A stretch of DNA of 51,774 nucleotides from a bacterium (GCA_024226735.1 JAAELL010000557.1:1-51774); one strand, 5' to 3'; positions 18,666 to 27,100 are shown, numbered from the stretch's first letter. The notes: generated by a model not told the origin, from the letters alone. Numbers and translations: made by a program.

Positions 18666-19067
18666 ATGACCCAGGACGAGCGCATCCGGGCCTTTCTCGA
18701 CGGTGGCCCCTTCGCGGTCGCCGGTGCCTCGACGAAACGCGAGAAGTACGGCAACAAGGTCCTGCGCTGCTACGTGCAGGACGGCCGCGTCGCGTTTCCG
18801 CTGAACCCGCGCGCGGAGACGATCGAGGGCCTCACTTGCTACCCCGACTTCGCCGCGCTGCCGGAGGTGGCGCACGGGGCGTCGTTCATCACGCCGCCCG
18901 CGATCACCGACGTGCTCGTCGAGGAGGCGGCGGCAGCCGGCGTCCAGCACGCCTGGATGCAGCCGGGCGCCGAGAGCCCGGTCGCGATCGAGCGCGCCGA
19001 GGAGCTGGGGCTGAACGTGATCGCGGGCGGCGCGTGCCTGTTGGTCGTGCTCGGTTTCCGCGAGTGA
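18666..19067 (+). CDS. CoA-binding domain protein (YccU-like)
   Basis: The 133-residue product is a single Rossmann-type CoA-binding domain (PF13380): AVAGASTKREKYGNKVLRCYVQDG at the nucleotide loop, VAFPLNPRAETIEGLTCYP, HGASFITPPAIT, AWMQPGAES and the C-terminal NVIAGGACLLVVLG. Single-domain members have no settled role; they bind CoA in structures. The ATG at 18666 gives a standard N terminus. Its TGA stop is also the first TGA of a 16-bp tandem repeat that follows. Confidence 0.9.
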   Translation: MTQDERIRAFLDGGPFAVAGASTKREKYGNKVLRCYVQDGRVAFPLNPRAETIEGLTCYPDFAALPEVAHGASFITPPAITDVLVEEAAAAGVQHAWMQPGAESPVAIERAEELGLNVIAGGACLLVVLGFRE

Positions 19068-19151
19068 CCCCCTTGGACAGTGACCCTCTTGGGCTGTGAC
19101 CCTTTTAGGCTGTGACCCTCTTGGGCTGTGACCCTTTTAGGCTGTGACCCC
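19065..19151 (+). repeat. Tandem 16-bp repeat, five units plus a partial sixth
   Basis: Five consecutive 16-base units start at 19065, 19081, 19097, 19113 and 19129, and a seven-base partial unit follows. The consensus is TGACCCTYTTRGGCTG; units two and four are identical, as are three and five. Because 16 is not a multiple of three, successive TGA triplets fall in all three reading frames. The array fills the whole spacer between two genes. Confidence 0.95.
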
Positions 19152-20510
19152 ATGTCTTCCATCCTGCTCTGCCTCCCTCTCCTCGCACCGCAGACCCCCT
19201 TCGAGCTCGACGCGGAGAGTCTCGCCGCTGAGAGCAAGCTCGTCGCGAGCGCGATCGAGGAGGTGCTCGAGGTCCGCCTACCAGAAGCCGTGCGCTTCGA
19301 GATTTCAGACGCGGAGCGCATCGAGACGCCGTTGCGCGCGGAGCTCGTGCCGCAGTTCATGCATTGGGCCGGGGACGAAGAGCAGGCGCGGGCGCAGGCG
19401 GGAACGACCGCGCGCCTCATGTCGAAGGCGCTGCTCGCCAAGTACGCGACGAAGTCGAGGACCGTGCTGGTCAACCCGGACGTCTTCGCCGAGTTGGCGA
19501 AGCTCGTCGACGAACCGGCGCTCACCTCGCGCGATGCGGTGCGGGCGGTGCTCGTGCACGAGTGTGCGCACGCACTGGCTCACGAGCTCTACGACTGGCC
19601 GAAGGTCCTGACGGGGCTCGACTCGCACGACGCGATCAGCTCCTACAACGCCGTCATCGAGGGGCACGCGCAGTTCCTCGCTCGGCGCGTCTGCGGTGCG
19701 CGCGGCTGGAACGAGGGCTTCGAGACTTTTACGCGCGCGATCGGCAAGGGGGTGCCTTCAGGGGCGAGTGCTCAGGATCTGCTCGTGAAGGTCGTTGCCA
19801 CGACCGTCGCGTCCGCGTACTACGACGGCGAGCGATTCGTGAAGGCCATACACGACGCCAAGGGAGCGGAGGGCCTCGCGCTCGTCTTCCGCGAGCCACC
19901 GGCCTCACCGGACTTGATCTTCCAGCCGGGGTGGTACCTCGACCCCGAGAGTCGCCCCGAGGAGGCGTACGACCTCGAGGCGGGGCTCGACGCCTTCCTG
20001 GCCGACTACGACGACACCGAGTGGATCGAGCGCAAGTTGACGATCACGACCGCGCAGCTGCGCGCGGCGATCGGGGCGCTGCCGGAGGACGTCGTCGACC
20101 GCATCGCCAAGGGCCTCGTGCGGAACTTCGCGTGTGTCGCGAACCCGAAGAAGGACCCGATGTCCGTGCAGCTCGTCGCTGCGGTCTACCAGTTCAGCTC
20201 TCCGGCCGAGGCTGCTCACTACGTGATCGCCGTCGACCAGCTGAACCGCCTCAAGGACGAGCAGATGACGACCGGTCCGATCCGCGTCAAATCGGCTGAG
20301 TACAAGGAGCTGACCGGCCCCGGGTGGACCGGCTCGCTCGCGATCAAGACCATGTTGGCCGGGGGCCAGGAGTTCCCCGTGTACGGTGTGGTCGCGACGC
20401 GCGCTGGGCTCGGGCTCGAGCTCGTCTTCTCGAATCGAGAGATGGGGCCCGAGGCGCTCCAGGCCCTCATCACCAAGATGCTCGCCGCGGCGATGAAGTC
20501 GGAGAAGTAG
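19152..20510 (+). CDS. Putative exported zinc metalloprotein with HExxH and downstream Glu
   Basis: The 452-residue product starts at the ATG right after the tandem repeat, with a short hydrophobic leader (SSILLCLPLLAP) that may be a signal. LVHECAHALAH gives His136, Glu137 and His140, and VIEGHAQFLARR puts Glu170 29 residues on, so it looks like a gluzincin. A conserved C-terminal part has a strand-rich block (about 330-450). I do not recognise a named family. No Shine-Dalgarno sequence precedes the ATG, which directly abuts the tandem repeat; leaderless or atypical initiation is possible. Confidence 0.72.
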   Translation: MSSILLCLPLLAPQTPFELDAESLAAESKLVASAIEEVLEVRLPEAVRFEISDAERIETPLRAELVPQFMHWAGDEEQARAQAGTTARLMSKALLAKYATKSRTVLVNPDVFAELAKLVDEPALTSRDAVRAVLVHECAHALAHELYDWPKVLTGLDSHDAISSYNAVIEGHAQFLARRVCGARGWNEGFETFTRAIGKGVPSGASAQDLLVKVVATTVASAYYDGERFVKAIHDAKGAEGLALVFREPPASPDLIFQPGWYLDPESRPEEAYDLEAGLDAFLADYDDTEWIERKLTITTAQLRAAIGALPEDVVDRIAKGLVRNFACVANPKKDPMSVQLVAAVYQFSSPAEAAHYVIAVDQLNRLKDEQMTTGPIRVKSAEYKELTGPGWTGSLAIKTMLAGGQEFPVYGVVATRAGLGLELVFSNREMGPEALQALITKMLAAAMKSEK

Positions 20511-20536
20511 TCCGGTCGCGATGTAGGATCTGGACC

Positions 20537-22837
20537 ATGTCGCTCAGGCAGATCCTCCTCGTCCTGTCCCTCGCGCTCATTCCGTTCGCTTGCAGTAGGG
20601 ATTCGAGCGGAGCGGACGGTGCACTCGGCGTGCGGCGCCTCGTGCTCGTGCCGCGCGCGGCCGCAACCGAGCTACCCGAGATCGAGACCGTGCTCGACGT
20701 GCGGGACCTCTCGGCCCAGCCGGAGGTGAGCGTCGAGCTCGCCGAGCTGCGCGCGCCGCGCGGCACGATCGTGCTCGGGCTGACCGATGTCGGGCGCGTC
20801 GACCTGCCCGTGCCGGACGAGGCGCGCTTTCCCAATCAGGTCGTCGTTCATGTCGCGACGCCGCGGCGGCTCGCGATGGAGGTGCGGCTCCACGAAGGCG
20901 AGGAGGAGCTCGGCTCGGTCTTCAAGTCCCTGCGCAAGAGCGGGGGGCCTCAGCGTCACACGTTTGCGTTCCCCGCCGCCGCGCTCGCGGGAGAGCGCGT
21001 CACGCACGTCGCGCTCCTGTTCCGCGACGGCTCGCGTCGCACGTCGGGCGAGCCGCTCTCGATCCAGGTGCTCGGGGTCAAGCTGCAGCACGTCCCGCGC
21101 CGCCTGCGCATGCCGCCGACCGGTCCGTTCGAGCTCGCCGCGATCGGACTCGATGCGCGCCGCGCGACGTGCCTGTCGAGTGAGCTCCCGCTCGACGGAG
21201 CTCTGCGCCCGCAAGCGCAGGACGAGCTCGTCTTCTCGTACGGCGCACCCGATGCCGGCCGGCGTCGGGGCGATGCGACGGTCCTGCATGTGACTCTCTC
21301 CGCGCCGAACGTCGATGCGCGCCGCACGTCGTTCCCGCTCGGCGCGGACGAGACCGAGGGCTGGAAGCGCGCGAGCGTCTCGCTCGCGGACTTCGTCGGT
21401 GCCGAGACGGCGGTGTCGTTCGAGCTCGAACCCACGCTCGAGGGCGAAGCGCTCTGCCTGCTCGGCGAACCTGCCGCCGTCGCGCGCACCGCGGCCGCGC
21501 GCACCGTCGTGCTCGTCACCTCCGACACGCACCGGGCCGATCACGTCGGCTGCGCGCCGGACGGTGTCGACGTGCGCACGCCGTTCCTCGACCGGCTCGC
21601 GCAGGAAGGTGCGTACTTCGAGGACGTGTTGACCAGCGCCAACTCGACCAACCCCTCGCACGTCGCGTTGTTCACCGGGACGTCGCCGCGCGACACCGGG
21701 GTCGTCTCGAACGACGTGCCTCTCGCCGACGCGGCGCCAACCTTGGCCGAGCGCTTTCGAGGGGCCGGTTTCGTGACCTACGCCGCGACGAGCGCCGTGC
21801 ACCTCGGACACGACTGGAGCGGGCTCGGGCAGGGCTTCGACCGCTTCGCCGCGCCCGTCGATCCGCAGCGCGACTCGCGCCAGACGATCGACGACTTGGC
21901 GGGCTGGCTCGGCGACGCGCGCGGTGCGCCGCTCTTCGTGTGGCTGCACGTCTTCGATGCCCACGCGCCCTACGATCCGCCGGAGGAGTACGAGCACCTC
22001 TACTACGCGGCGGACCGCGATCCGTACGACGCCGGCGCTCCGGGAGCGGATCGCTCGCTCGCGCCGTACTGGGACAGGCGCGTCGCCGACCCCGCGTACA
22101 CCGAGGCCCAATACCGCTCGGAGGTGACCTACCTCGACGACCGGCTCGCCGAGCTCCTGTCGAAGCCGCGCTTCGAGCGCGCGCTCGTCGCCGTCACCTC
22201 CGATCACGGGGAGTCGCTCCGTGACGGTGTGCGCCCCTGGGACCACAGCGGGCTGCGGCCGGCGACCCTGTCGGTGCCGCTGATCCTGCATGGGCCGGGC
22301 GTCGCGGCGGGCACGCGCGTCGAGCGCCCCGTGCGGCAGATCGACCTCGGTCGGACCTTGCTCGACCTCGCCGGCTTGGGCGATCTCGCGTTTCCGGGCG
22401 AGCTCCTGCTCGGCGCCGACCTCGACGCGGACCTGAGTGAGCGGCCGCGCTTCGCCCTCGAGTCGCACGGCTGGAACGCGTCCGTGCAGCTCGGGCGCTG
22501 GATGCTCTTGATGACGCTACGCGTGCACCCGAGCGACGCGCGCATCTCGAGCGTGCTGCACGCGGCCTCGCTCTACGATCTCGACGCCGATCCAGAGCTC
22601 GCGCGCGATCTCTCGGCCGAGGAACCCGACCGCACGCGGCGCTTGCGCGGGATGCTGATCGAGTGGCTCGGAGCGGCGCGCGATGAGGCGTGGGCGGCGC
22701 AGGGCAGCGTGTCGAAGGAGGTCGTCGCGGAGAAGCTTGCGGCTCTCGGGTACTCGGTGGGGGACGGCGCACCGCGCTCGAACGTGTGGTACGACCCCGA
22801 GTGCGCGTGCGCGGAGTGCGCGTCGTTCGAAGAGTAG
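20537..22837 (+). CDS. Sulfatase-fold lipoprotein lacking the catalytic cysteine
   Basis: The 766-residue product starts with a lipoprotein signal (ILLVLSLALIPFAC). Residues of about 30-320 are a beta-rich region of unknown role. A sulfatase-type alkaline phosphatase superfamily domain starts at about 333 (RTVVLVTSDTHRADHVGC). At the catalytic position it reads NSTNPSHVALFTG, with Thr371 where sulfatases have the formylglycine Cys. VAVTSDHGESL and the C-terminal FALESHGWNASVQLG are further superfamily marks. It may thus be a phosphotransferase, a phosphodiesterase or an inactive form. The C terminus ends in a Cys cluster (ECACAEC). The start ATG follows the previous gene by 26 bases. Confidence 0.85.
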   Translation: MSLRQILLVLSLALIPFACSRDSSGADGALGVRRLVLVPRAAATELPEIETVLDVRDLSAQPEVSVELAELRAPRGTIVLGLTDVGRVDLPVPDEARFPNQVVVHVATPRRLAMEVRLHEGEEELGSVFKSLRKSGGPQRHTFAFPAAALAGERVTHVALLFRDGSRRTSGEPLSIQVLGVKLQHVPRRLRMPPTGPFELAAIGLDARRATCLSSELPLDGALRPQAQDELVFSYGAPDAGRRRGDATVLHVTLSAPNVDARRTSFPLGADETEGWKRASVSLADFVGAETAVSFELEPTLEGEALCLLGEPAAVARTAAARTVVLVTSDTHRADHVGCAPDGVDVRTPFLDRLAQEGAYFEDVLTSANSTNPSHVALFTGTSPRDTGVVSNDVPLADAAPTLAERFRGAGFVTYAATSAVHLGHDWSGLGQGFDRFAAPVDPQRDSRQTIDDLAGWLGDARGAPLFVWLHVFDAHAPYDPPEEYEHLYYAADRDPYDAGAPGADRSLAPYWDRRVADPAYTEAQYRSEVTYLDDRLAELLSKPRFERALVAVTSDHGESLRDGVRPWDHSGLRPATLSVPLILHGPGVAAGTRVERPVRQIDLGRTLLDLAGLGDLAFPGELLLGADLDADLSERPRFALESHGWNASVQLGRWMLLMTLRVHPSDARISSVLHAASLYDLDADPELARDLSAEEPDRTRRLRGMLIEWLGAARDEAWAAQGSVSKEVVAEKLAALGYSVGDGAPRSNVWYDPECACAECASFEE

Positions 22838-22905
22838 CTCTCCGCGCGCGCTGCGCATTCCAATGTGCTTGACGGATCGCCAGGACGTTCCTCAGGCTGA
22901 GAGGC

Positions 22906-23157
22906 ATGGAGAAGATCCAGGAGAACATCCGCTCGCTTCACAGATTGTTCGTTGGTGTCCCTGCCTTGCGCATCAACCTTCAGGCCCGAAACACCCATGA
23001 TCGGGCGACAATCCACAGATTCCTGGCCGAACTCGCTCACACCGCACCCACTAAACGTGCAGGAGAGCCAGAATCTGCGTCAGCGAGCCTACGCCGAGGG
23101 TCTCTCGTAGTGCCGGTAGGTCGGCGCCGAGGATCCGTAGCGGTGCCAACACGTTGA
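22906..23157 (+). pseudogene. Remnant of a small-membrane-protein gene, copy 1
   Basis: A plus-strand frame beginning MEKIQENIRSLHRLFVGV resembles the start of the minus-strand gene at 23415 (MEDIQRGARTLHGLLVGV), at both protein and DNA level. Similarity fades after about 48 residues (ELAHT); the rest of this frame looks random. It therefore appears to be a truncated, degenerate copy lying tail to tail with copy 2. The hydrophobic segment of copy 2 is poorly preserved here. Confidence 0.55.
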
Positions 23158-23415
23158 TGCGTTCGATCTGCTTGACGTCCTTGGCGGCGAGACGGCCGAT
23201 GAAGCTTTCGTCGATCGAGGGAGGGTCTCGTTCGTCACGTGAGCGAGCTCGTCGAGGTATGCGTTCCAGTCGATCGATCGCAACGCTTCGAGCTCGCGAA
23301 GAGCCGGGCGAGAAGCGCCGGGCTCGGGGCGTTCGAGGCTCATTAGGATCAGCAAAGCACAGACGCCGACGAGCAGTCCGTGGAGCGTGCGAGCTCCTCT
23401 TTGAATGTCCTCCAT
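23051..23415 (-). pseudogene. Frameshifted small membrane-protein gene, copy 2
   Basis: The frame starts MEDIQRGARTLHGLLVGV with a hydrophobic segment (LLVGVCALLILM) and continues sensibly to about LDELAHVTNET. Near 23213-23230 (a GAGGGAGGG run) the sensible reading moves to another frame: SIDESFIGRLAAKDVKQ, then INVLAPLRILGADLP, ending at a TAG at 23051-23053. The total span of 365 bases is not a multiple of three, which agrees with a one-base gain or two-base loss. It may be a pseudogene, a programmed frameshift or a sequencing error. Confidence 0.55.
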
Positions 23416-23454
23416 CAAGGCGCTACGTTAGCAAAAGCGGGGGGCGGATCCCGT

Positions 23455-24063
23455 TCACCCGTCGCTTTGTGCTGGCCGCCAGTCGACGCGCCGTGCCCAC
23501 TCCTCGGCGCCCGCCATCAACACGTCGAAGACCGGGTCCTTCACGTCGTAGTAGGACTCCGCGTCGGTGGGGAAGCGGCGCGCCAGCTGGCGCTTGATCT
23601 CCGCGTATGCGTCGGCCGCCAAGCGATGCGTGCGCAGGTAGTCGCGGCACAGGAGCGCGTAGCGCTGGTTGAAGCGACCCTCGGCGCGGATGTGGCAATG
23701 GACGGCTACGTCCCTGGGATCGGCTTCCGTTGCGCGCGCCGGTGCGTGGCGCGTCGCGTAGAGCTTCGCCAGCTCCCGCGCGGGCAACTCCAGGCCGGGC
23801 GGGCAGTGGTCGCCGTCGATGTCGGCGCGCCACTCGAGGTTCGTGCGATCCACGGCGGCGTGCAGTGCGGCTGCGTCCAGGTCGCGCACGGTGATCTGGA
23901 CGTCGAGAATGTCCTTGGCGTCCAGATCCGGCACGGCGGTCGAGCCGATGTGGTCGATCCGCAGCGCCAGGTCGCCGAACGCATCGCGCAACGTGCGCGC
24001 GAGGGCGGCGAACTCGGCTGGCCACGCCGTGCGGTAGGGCAAGATCTGAATCGTCTCCGGCAT
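23455..24063 (-). CDS. GrpB/UPF0157 family nucleotidyltransferase-fold protein
   Basis: The 202-residue product matches the GrpB family: ILPYRTAWPAEFAALA at the start, the motif IDHIGSTAVPDLDAKDILDVQI at about 47-68 (nucleotidyltransferase-like fold with two Asp), and the HCHIRAEGRFNQRYALLCRDYLR block. The function of stand-alone members is unknown. I chose the ATG giving MPETIQILPYRT. A start 30 bases further upstream (MAQPP) would lie inside the long hairpin element and is unlikely to be ancestral, though it shows the repeat could extend the gene. Confidence 0.88.
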   Translation of the reverse strand: MPETIQILPYRTAWPAEFAALARTLRDAFGDLALRIDHIGSTAVPDLDAKDILDVQITVRDLDAAALHAAVDRTNLEWRADIDGDHCPPGLELPARELAKLYATRHAPARATEADPRDVAVHCHIRAEGRFNQRYALLCRDYLRTHRLAADAYAEIKRQLARRFPTDAESYYDVKDPVFDVLMAGAEEWARRVDWRPAQSDG

Positions 24064-24077
24064 GAGTTGGTCAAGCG

Positions 24078-24242
24078 TAGGAGGCTGCGCCATAGATAGC
24101 GAGGTGGCACGCGGCCCTGGGTTTGCGCTGGCGGCGTTGCCGAGGCACCCGAGTAGCGCAGCGACTACGCGGGAGCCTCGGCGCCTTGCCAGCACAAACC
24201 CAGGGCCGTGTGCCACTTCGCTATCTATGGCGCAGCCTCCTA
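24078..24242. repeat. Very long imperfect hairpin element
   Basis: The outer arms are 54 bases each (24079-24132 and 24188-24241) with three differences, all transitions. The inner 55 bases again pair: a GCCGAGG/CCTCGG-type stem flanks a GTAG-CGCAGCGA-CTAC apical hairpin. The element lies between the divergent GrpB and SGNH genes and reaches within 15 bases of the GrpB start. The central arrangement resembles that of the element at the window ends, though the outer arms differ. Confidence 0.93.
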
Positions 24243-24271
24243 GCGGGCCGGGTGCTATCGTGTCCGCGCCC

Positions 24272-25765
24272 ATGCGCAAGATCCTGATCGACGGGCTGCT
24301 CGGGTTGGTGCTGAGCGCGGTCCTCTTGGGGGGCGTCGAACTCGCCCTTGCGTTCGCCGGCGTCGGCGCGACGGGTGGCGGCCACCTCTCGCGCGGCTTC
24401 GATCCGGCCGCGTCGTACATCGCGTCGGTCGCAGACGACGCCGGTGTCTTCCGCACGCGTTACCGTGACGACGGGCACGACGTCACGATCCGGCCGAAGG
24501 GCGGGCGCGCGCGGGTCCTGATGTTCGGCGGATCCAACGTGCGGGGCTTCCCGGTGCACCTGCTCGGCCAGCGGCTCGAGCACCACACGAACAACGCCTT
24601 TCAGGCCGTCAACCTCGGCTGCAACGGCTACGGGAGTGAGCGCGTCGCGATCGTCGTTGACCAGGCGCTCGAGCAGCTCGAGCCCGACCTGCTCGTGGTC
24701 TACACGGGCCACAACGAGTTCACCGAACGCGGCTTCGCGGACGAGCTCGAGAGCCAGTGGGGGGCGCATGGAGTCATTTTGGGCGAGAGCGTCAAGCGCC
24801 TGCGCACCGTGCGTGCGCTCGCCGGCTGGTTCAGCGCCGAGCCCGAGAGCATGCCGCAGACCGGGCCGGATGCTGCGCGCGCCGTCGAGCCGCGCAGCCG
24901 ACCCGACATGGCGTTCAACCGGCTGCAGTACGACGAGACGCTCGCGTACTTCGAGGCCTTTGAACGCAACCTGCGCGGGATCTGCGCGGCCGCGCGCGCG
25001 CGTGGTGTGCGGCTCGTGCTCGGCACGCCGATCTACAACCGCTTCTCGGCTCCTTTCAGCTACTCGCTCCCGAAGGGCGCCACGCAGGCGGCGCGCGAGG
25101 CGTTCGTGCGGCTCGCGGACGAGGCGCGTAGCGACTACCCGCCGTACTTCGCGGACCTCCTGTCGCGCCGCTCCGTCCAACGCGTGCACTCGAAGGATTG
25201 GGGGCGCGAGCCGAGCGAGCCGTTCGCCACGCTCGACATGCCCGGCTGGCGTGCGTGCAGCGGACCGCTCGCGGACTTCGAGCCGTCACTCTTCGGGCCG
25301 TCCGGTTGGAAGCCTCGTATTCGCGCCACCTACGCAGCGCTCGCGGCGCTGCACACCGGAGCTGAAGAGGCCGGCGAGCGCGCGGCGCTCGAGCGCGCTG
25401 AGGCGAAACTGGTGTTGGCGCTCGAACAGCTCCCCGATCATCCCAGCGCGCTCTTCGAGCTGGCGCTCGTACGGACGGCGTTGAAGCGCGAGGCGGTGGA
25501 GGTCGCCATGCTCTTCGAGCAATCCGCAGGCTTCGACCGTGCTCCGCGCAAGGCGAACGGGATCGTGCACGAGATCCTGCGCTCGGTCGCCGCGGATCAC
25601 CCCGAGGTCCTGTTCGTCGACACGGACGCCCTGTTCCGTGAGCGCAGCCCGATGGGGCTCGTCGGGTGGGAGGTGATGATCGATCACTGCCACATGAACC
25701 CCGGCGCGGCCCGCATCCTGATGAACGATCTCGCTTCCGCGATCGCCGAACGCTGGTTCCAGTAG
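24272..25765 (+). CDS. Membrane-anchored SGNH/GDSL hydrolase-like protein
   Basis: The 497-residue product has an N-terminal membrane anchor (about 8-28, GLLGLVLSAVLLGGVELALA). The SGNH blocks are visible: block I VLMFGGSNVRGF with Ser88, block II NLGCNGYGS near 115 with Gly, block III VYTGHNEFTER near 150 with Asn, and a C-terminal Asp471/His474 in IDHCHMNPGA. A helical, TPR-like insert precedes the last block (ALERAEAKLVLALEQLPDHPSALFE). Such proteins act as esterases or acyltransferases on envelope glycans. The ATG is 29 bases beyond the long hairpin. The TAG stop is in the same frame as the next gene, with 41 sense codons in between. Confidence 0.85.
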   Translation: MRKILIDGLLGLVLSAVLLGGVELALAFAGVGATGGGHLSRGFDPAASYIASVADDAGVFRTRYRDDGHDVTIRPKGGRARVLMFGGSNVRGFPVHLLGQRLEHHTNNAFQAVNLGCNGYGSERVAIVVDQALEQLEPDLLVVYTGHNEFTERGFADELESQWGAHGVILGESVKRLRTVRALAGWFSAEPESMPQTGPDAARAVEPRSRPDMAFNRLQYDETLAYFEAFERNLRGICAAARARGVRLVLGTPIYNRFSAPFSYSLPKGATQAAREAFVRLADEARSDYPPYFADLLSRRSVQRVHSKDWGREPSEPFATLDMPGWRACSGPLADFEPSLFGPSGWKPRIRATYAALAALHTGAEEAGERAALERAEAKLVLALEQLPDHPSALFELALVRTALKREAVEVAMLFEQSAGFDRAPRKANGIVHEILRSVAADHPEVLFVDTDALFRERSPMGLVGWEVMIDHCHMNPGAARILMNDLASAIAERWFQ

Positions 25766-25888
25766 GAACCCCGCCGGCGAGAAACAGCTCCAATCTGCTC
25801 AAGGCCGCGGCGCGGCCCGCCCCTGCTCGAGGCCGGCAGCGCACAGACCTACAACGTCGCCGTCGAGGGCACGTCGGCGAGTCCGCAA

Positions 25889-26647
25889 GTGGACCTGGCG
25901 ACGTTCGATGGCAACGGCCTGCGCCACATCGCCGATGCGGAGCAGGCGAACGTCGCCGTGACCATCGAGGTCGGCAAGGTCGGACAGGGCGAGGCCGGAG
26001 CGATGAAGCTCGGCGACCGCTGGTACCCGACCTTCGAGATCAAGGTGCCGTTCCAGGTCAACATGCGTCACTGGAGCGGATCGTCCCTAGGCGCGCGTAG
26101 CGGCGTCTTCTCCGACTTCCTCACGTTCAAGCAGCTGCAGAGCTTCCCGACGCGCGAGAAGGCGATCGGCGCGATCGAGACGGTGCGCAAGCTCGCGAAG
26201 AGCCTCTTCCAGGAGCGCGACATCGCGATGGACGTTCCGGTCGTGCGCTCGGCTGCCGGGCTCGAGCTCGAGGAGGCCTACGAGCTCCTGGCCGCCGCCG
26301 AGGAGCCCGCCGACGTGCGCGCTGCGCTGCGCCTCTACGAGCGCGCCGGCATGAGCCACACCAATGATGACGGCTCGGCGAACAACACCGCCAACTACGG
26401 CATCGCGTGCGGCATGGCCGCGTGCCACTTGATGCTGCGCGACCTGTCGGCTGCCTGGGAATACGCCACGCGCGCCAAGGACTTCGAGCCGACGGGACGC
26501 GAGGTCGACCAGATCCGCAACATCGTCTACCAGCAGGAGGTCACGACCGGCGAGCGCGTCATCCCCGAGGCTGAGCGGGCCGAGATCGATGAGGCGGTGA
26601 ACACGGCCGAGAAGTGGGGCAAGCTGCTCGGGAAGTTCGCGGAATAG
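25889..26647 (+). CDS. TPR-like protein, 5' end uncertain
   Basis: Read from the first GTG in frame, the product has 252 residues, but sensible coding sequence extends upstream: LLEAGSAQTYNVAVEG precedes it in the same frame, and SSNLLKAAARP occurs in another frame just before. No ATG, GTG or TTG is in frame between the SGNH stop and 25889. The protein has an N-terminal beta region and a helical C-terminal half (about 110-250) with tetratricopeptide-like helices (EEAYELLAAAEEPADVRAALRLYERAG). I recognise no named family. The gene may have lost its start by a small indel in the GC-rich run near 25800-25822. Confidence 0.6.
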   Translation: MDLATFDGNGLRHIADAEQANVAVTIEVGKVGQGEAGAMKLGDRWYPTFEIKVPFQVNMRHWSGSSLGARSGVFSDFLTFKQLQSFPTREKAIGAIETVRKLAKSLFQERDIAMDVPVVRSAAGLELEEAYELLAAAEEPADVRAALRLYERAGMSHTNDDGSANNTANYGIACGMAACHLMLRDLSAAWEYATRAKDFEPTGREVDQIRNIVYQQEVTTGERVIPEAERAEIDEAVNTAEKWGKLLGKFAE

Positions 26648-26655
26648 AAGGCCGG

Positions 26656-26678
26656 CCGGGAATCCGCAGGATTCTCGG
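26656..26678. terminator. Hairpin between convergent genes
   Basis: A ten-pair stem (one G-T pair) with a three-base loop (GCA) is centred on GAATCC/GGATTC. It lies between the stops of two convergent genes. There is no T-tract, so it would be an atypical terminator. Confidence 0.5.
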
Positions 26679-26713
26679 ACGGGCTGCTGCTGTCTCGGCG
26701 TCAGCCGTGGCTT

Positions 26714-27100
26714 CTACCCCCGCTCCCCGACCGCGACTGCCAGCGCGAGCCCGGCGTCGTGCGTGATCGTGATGTGCACCTTCTCGATCCCGCGCCGCTG
26801 GGCATGCTCGGCGCTCTTGCCGTGCAGGCGCAGCTCCGGCGCCTGCCCGCTCGCGCGGTGGACTTCGATGTCGACCCAGCGCACGCCGAGCTTCCAGCCC
26901 GTGCCGAGGACCTTCATCACCGCCTCCTTGACCGCGAAGCGGCCGGCGTAGTGCGTGAAACGCGCCGCCTTGCGCCGGTCGCAGTACGCCCGCTCGTCCA
27001 CGGTGAAGACGCGCTCGAGCAAGCGTTCGCCGTGCCGTCCGTAGGCGGCCTCGAGACGGTCGACGCGGGTGATGTCGGTGCCGATGGCGACGATCGACAT
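26714..27100 (-). CDS. acpS: Holo-[acyl-carrier-protein] synthase
   Basis: The 128-residue protein is a typical AcpS: IVAIGTDITRVDRLEAAY at the N terminus with the Mg-binding Asp8, and FTHYAGRFAVKEAVMKVLGTG at about 49-69 with the catalytic Glu/Lys. It transfers 4'-phosphopantetheine from CoA to the acyl carrier protein. The ATG overlaps the stop of the biotin-carrier gene by one base (ATGA), so it is the last gene of the acyl-CoA carboxylase operon; both functions serve acyl-chain metabolism. Confidence 0.94.
   Translation of the reverse strand: MSIVAIGTDITRVDRLEAAYGRHGERLLERVFTVDERAYCDRRKAARFTHYAGRFAVKEAVMKVLGTGWKLGVRWVDIEVHRASGQAPELRLHGKSAEHAQRRGIEKVHITITHDAGLALAVAVGERG

Noticed and set aside
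19065..19151. A CRISPR array
   Set aside because: The units are contiguous 16-mers without spacers, and no cas genes are present.
24063..24093. Upstream extension of the GrpB start (MAQPP) into the hairpin
   Set aside because: The extra residues come from the repeat arm and are not family-like; the MPETIQ start matches GrpB N termini.
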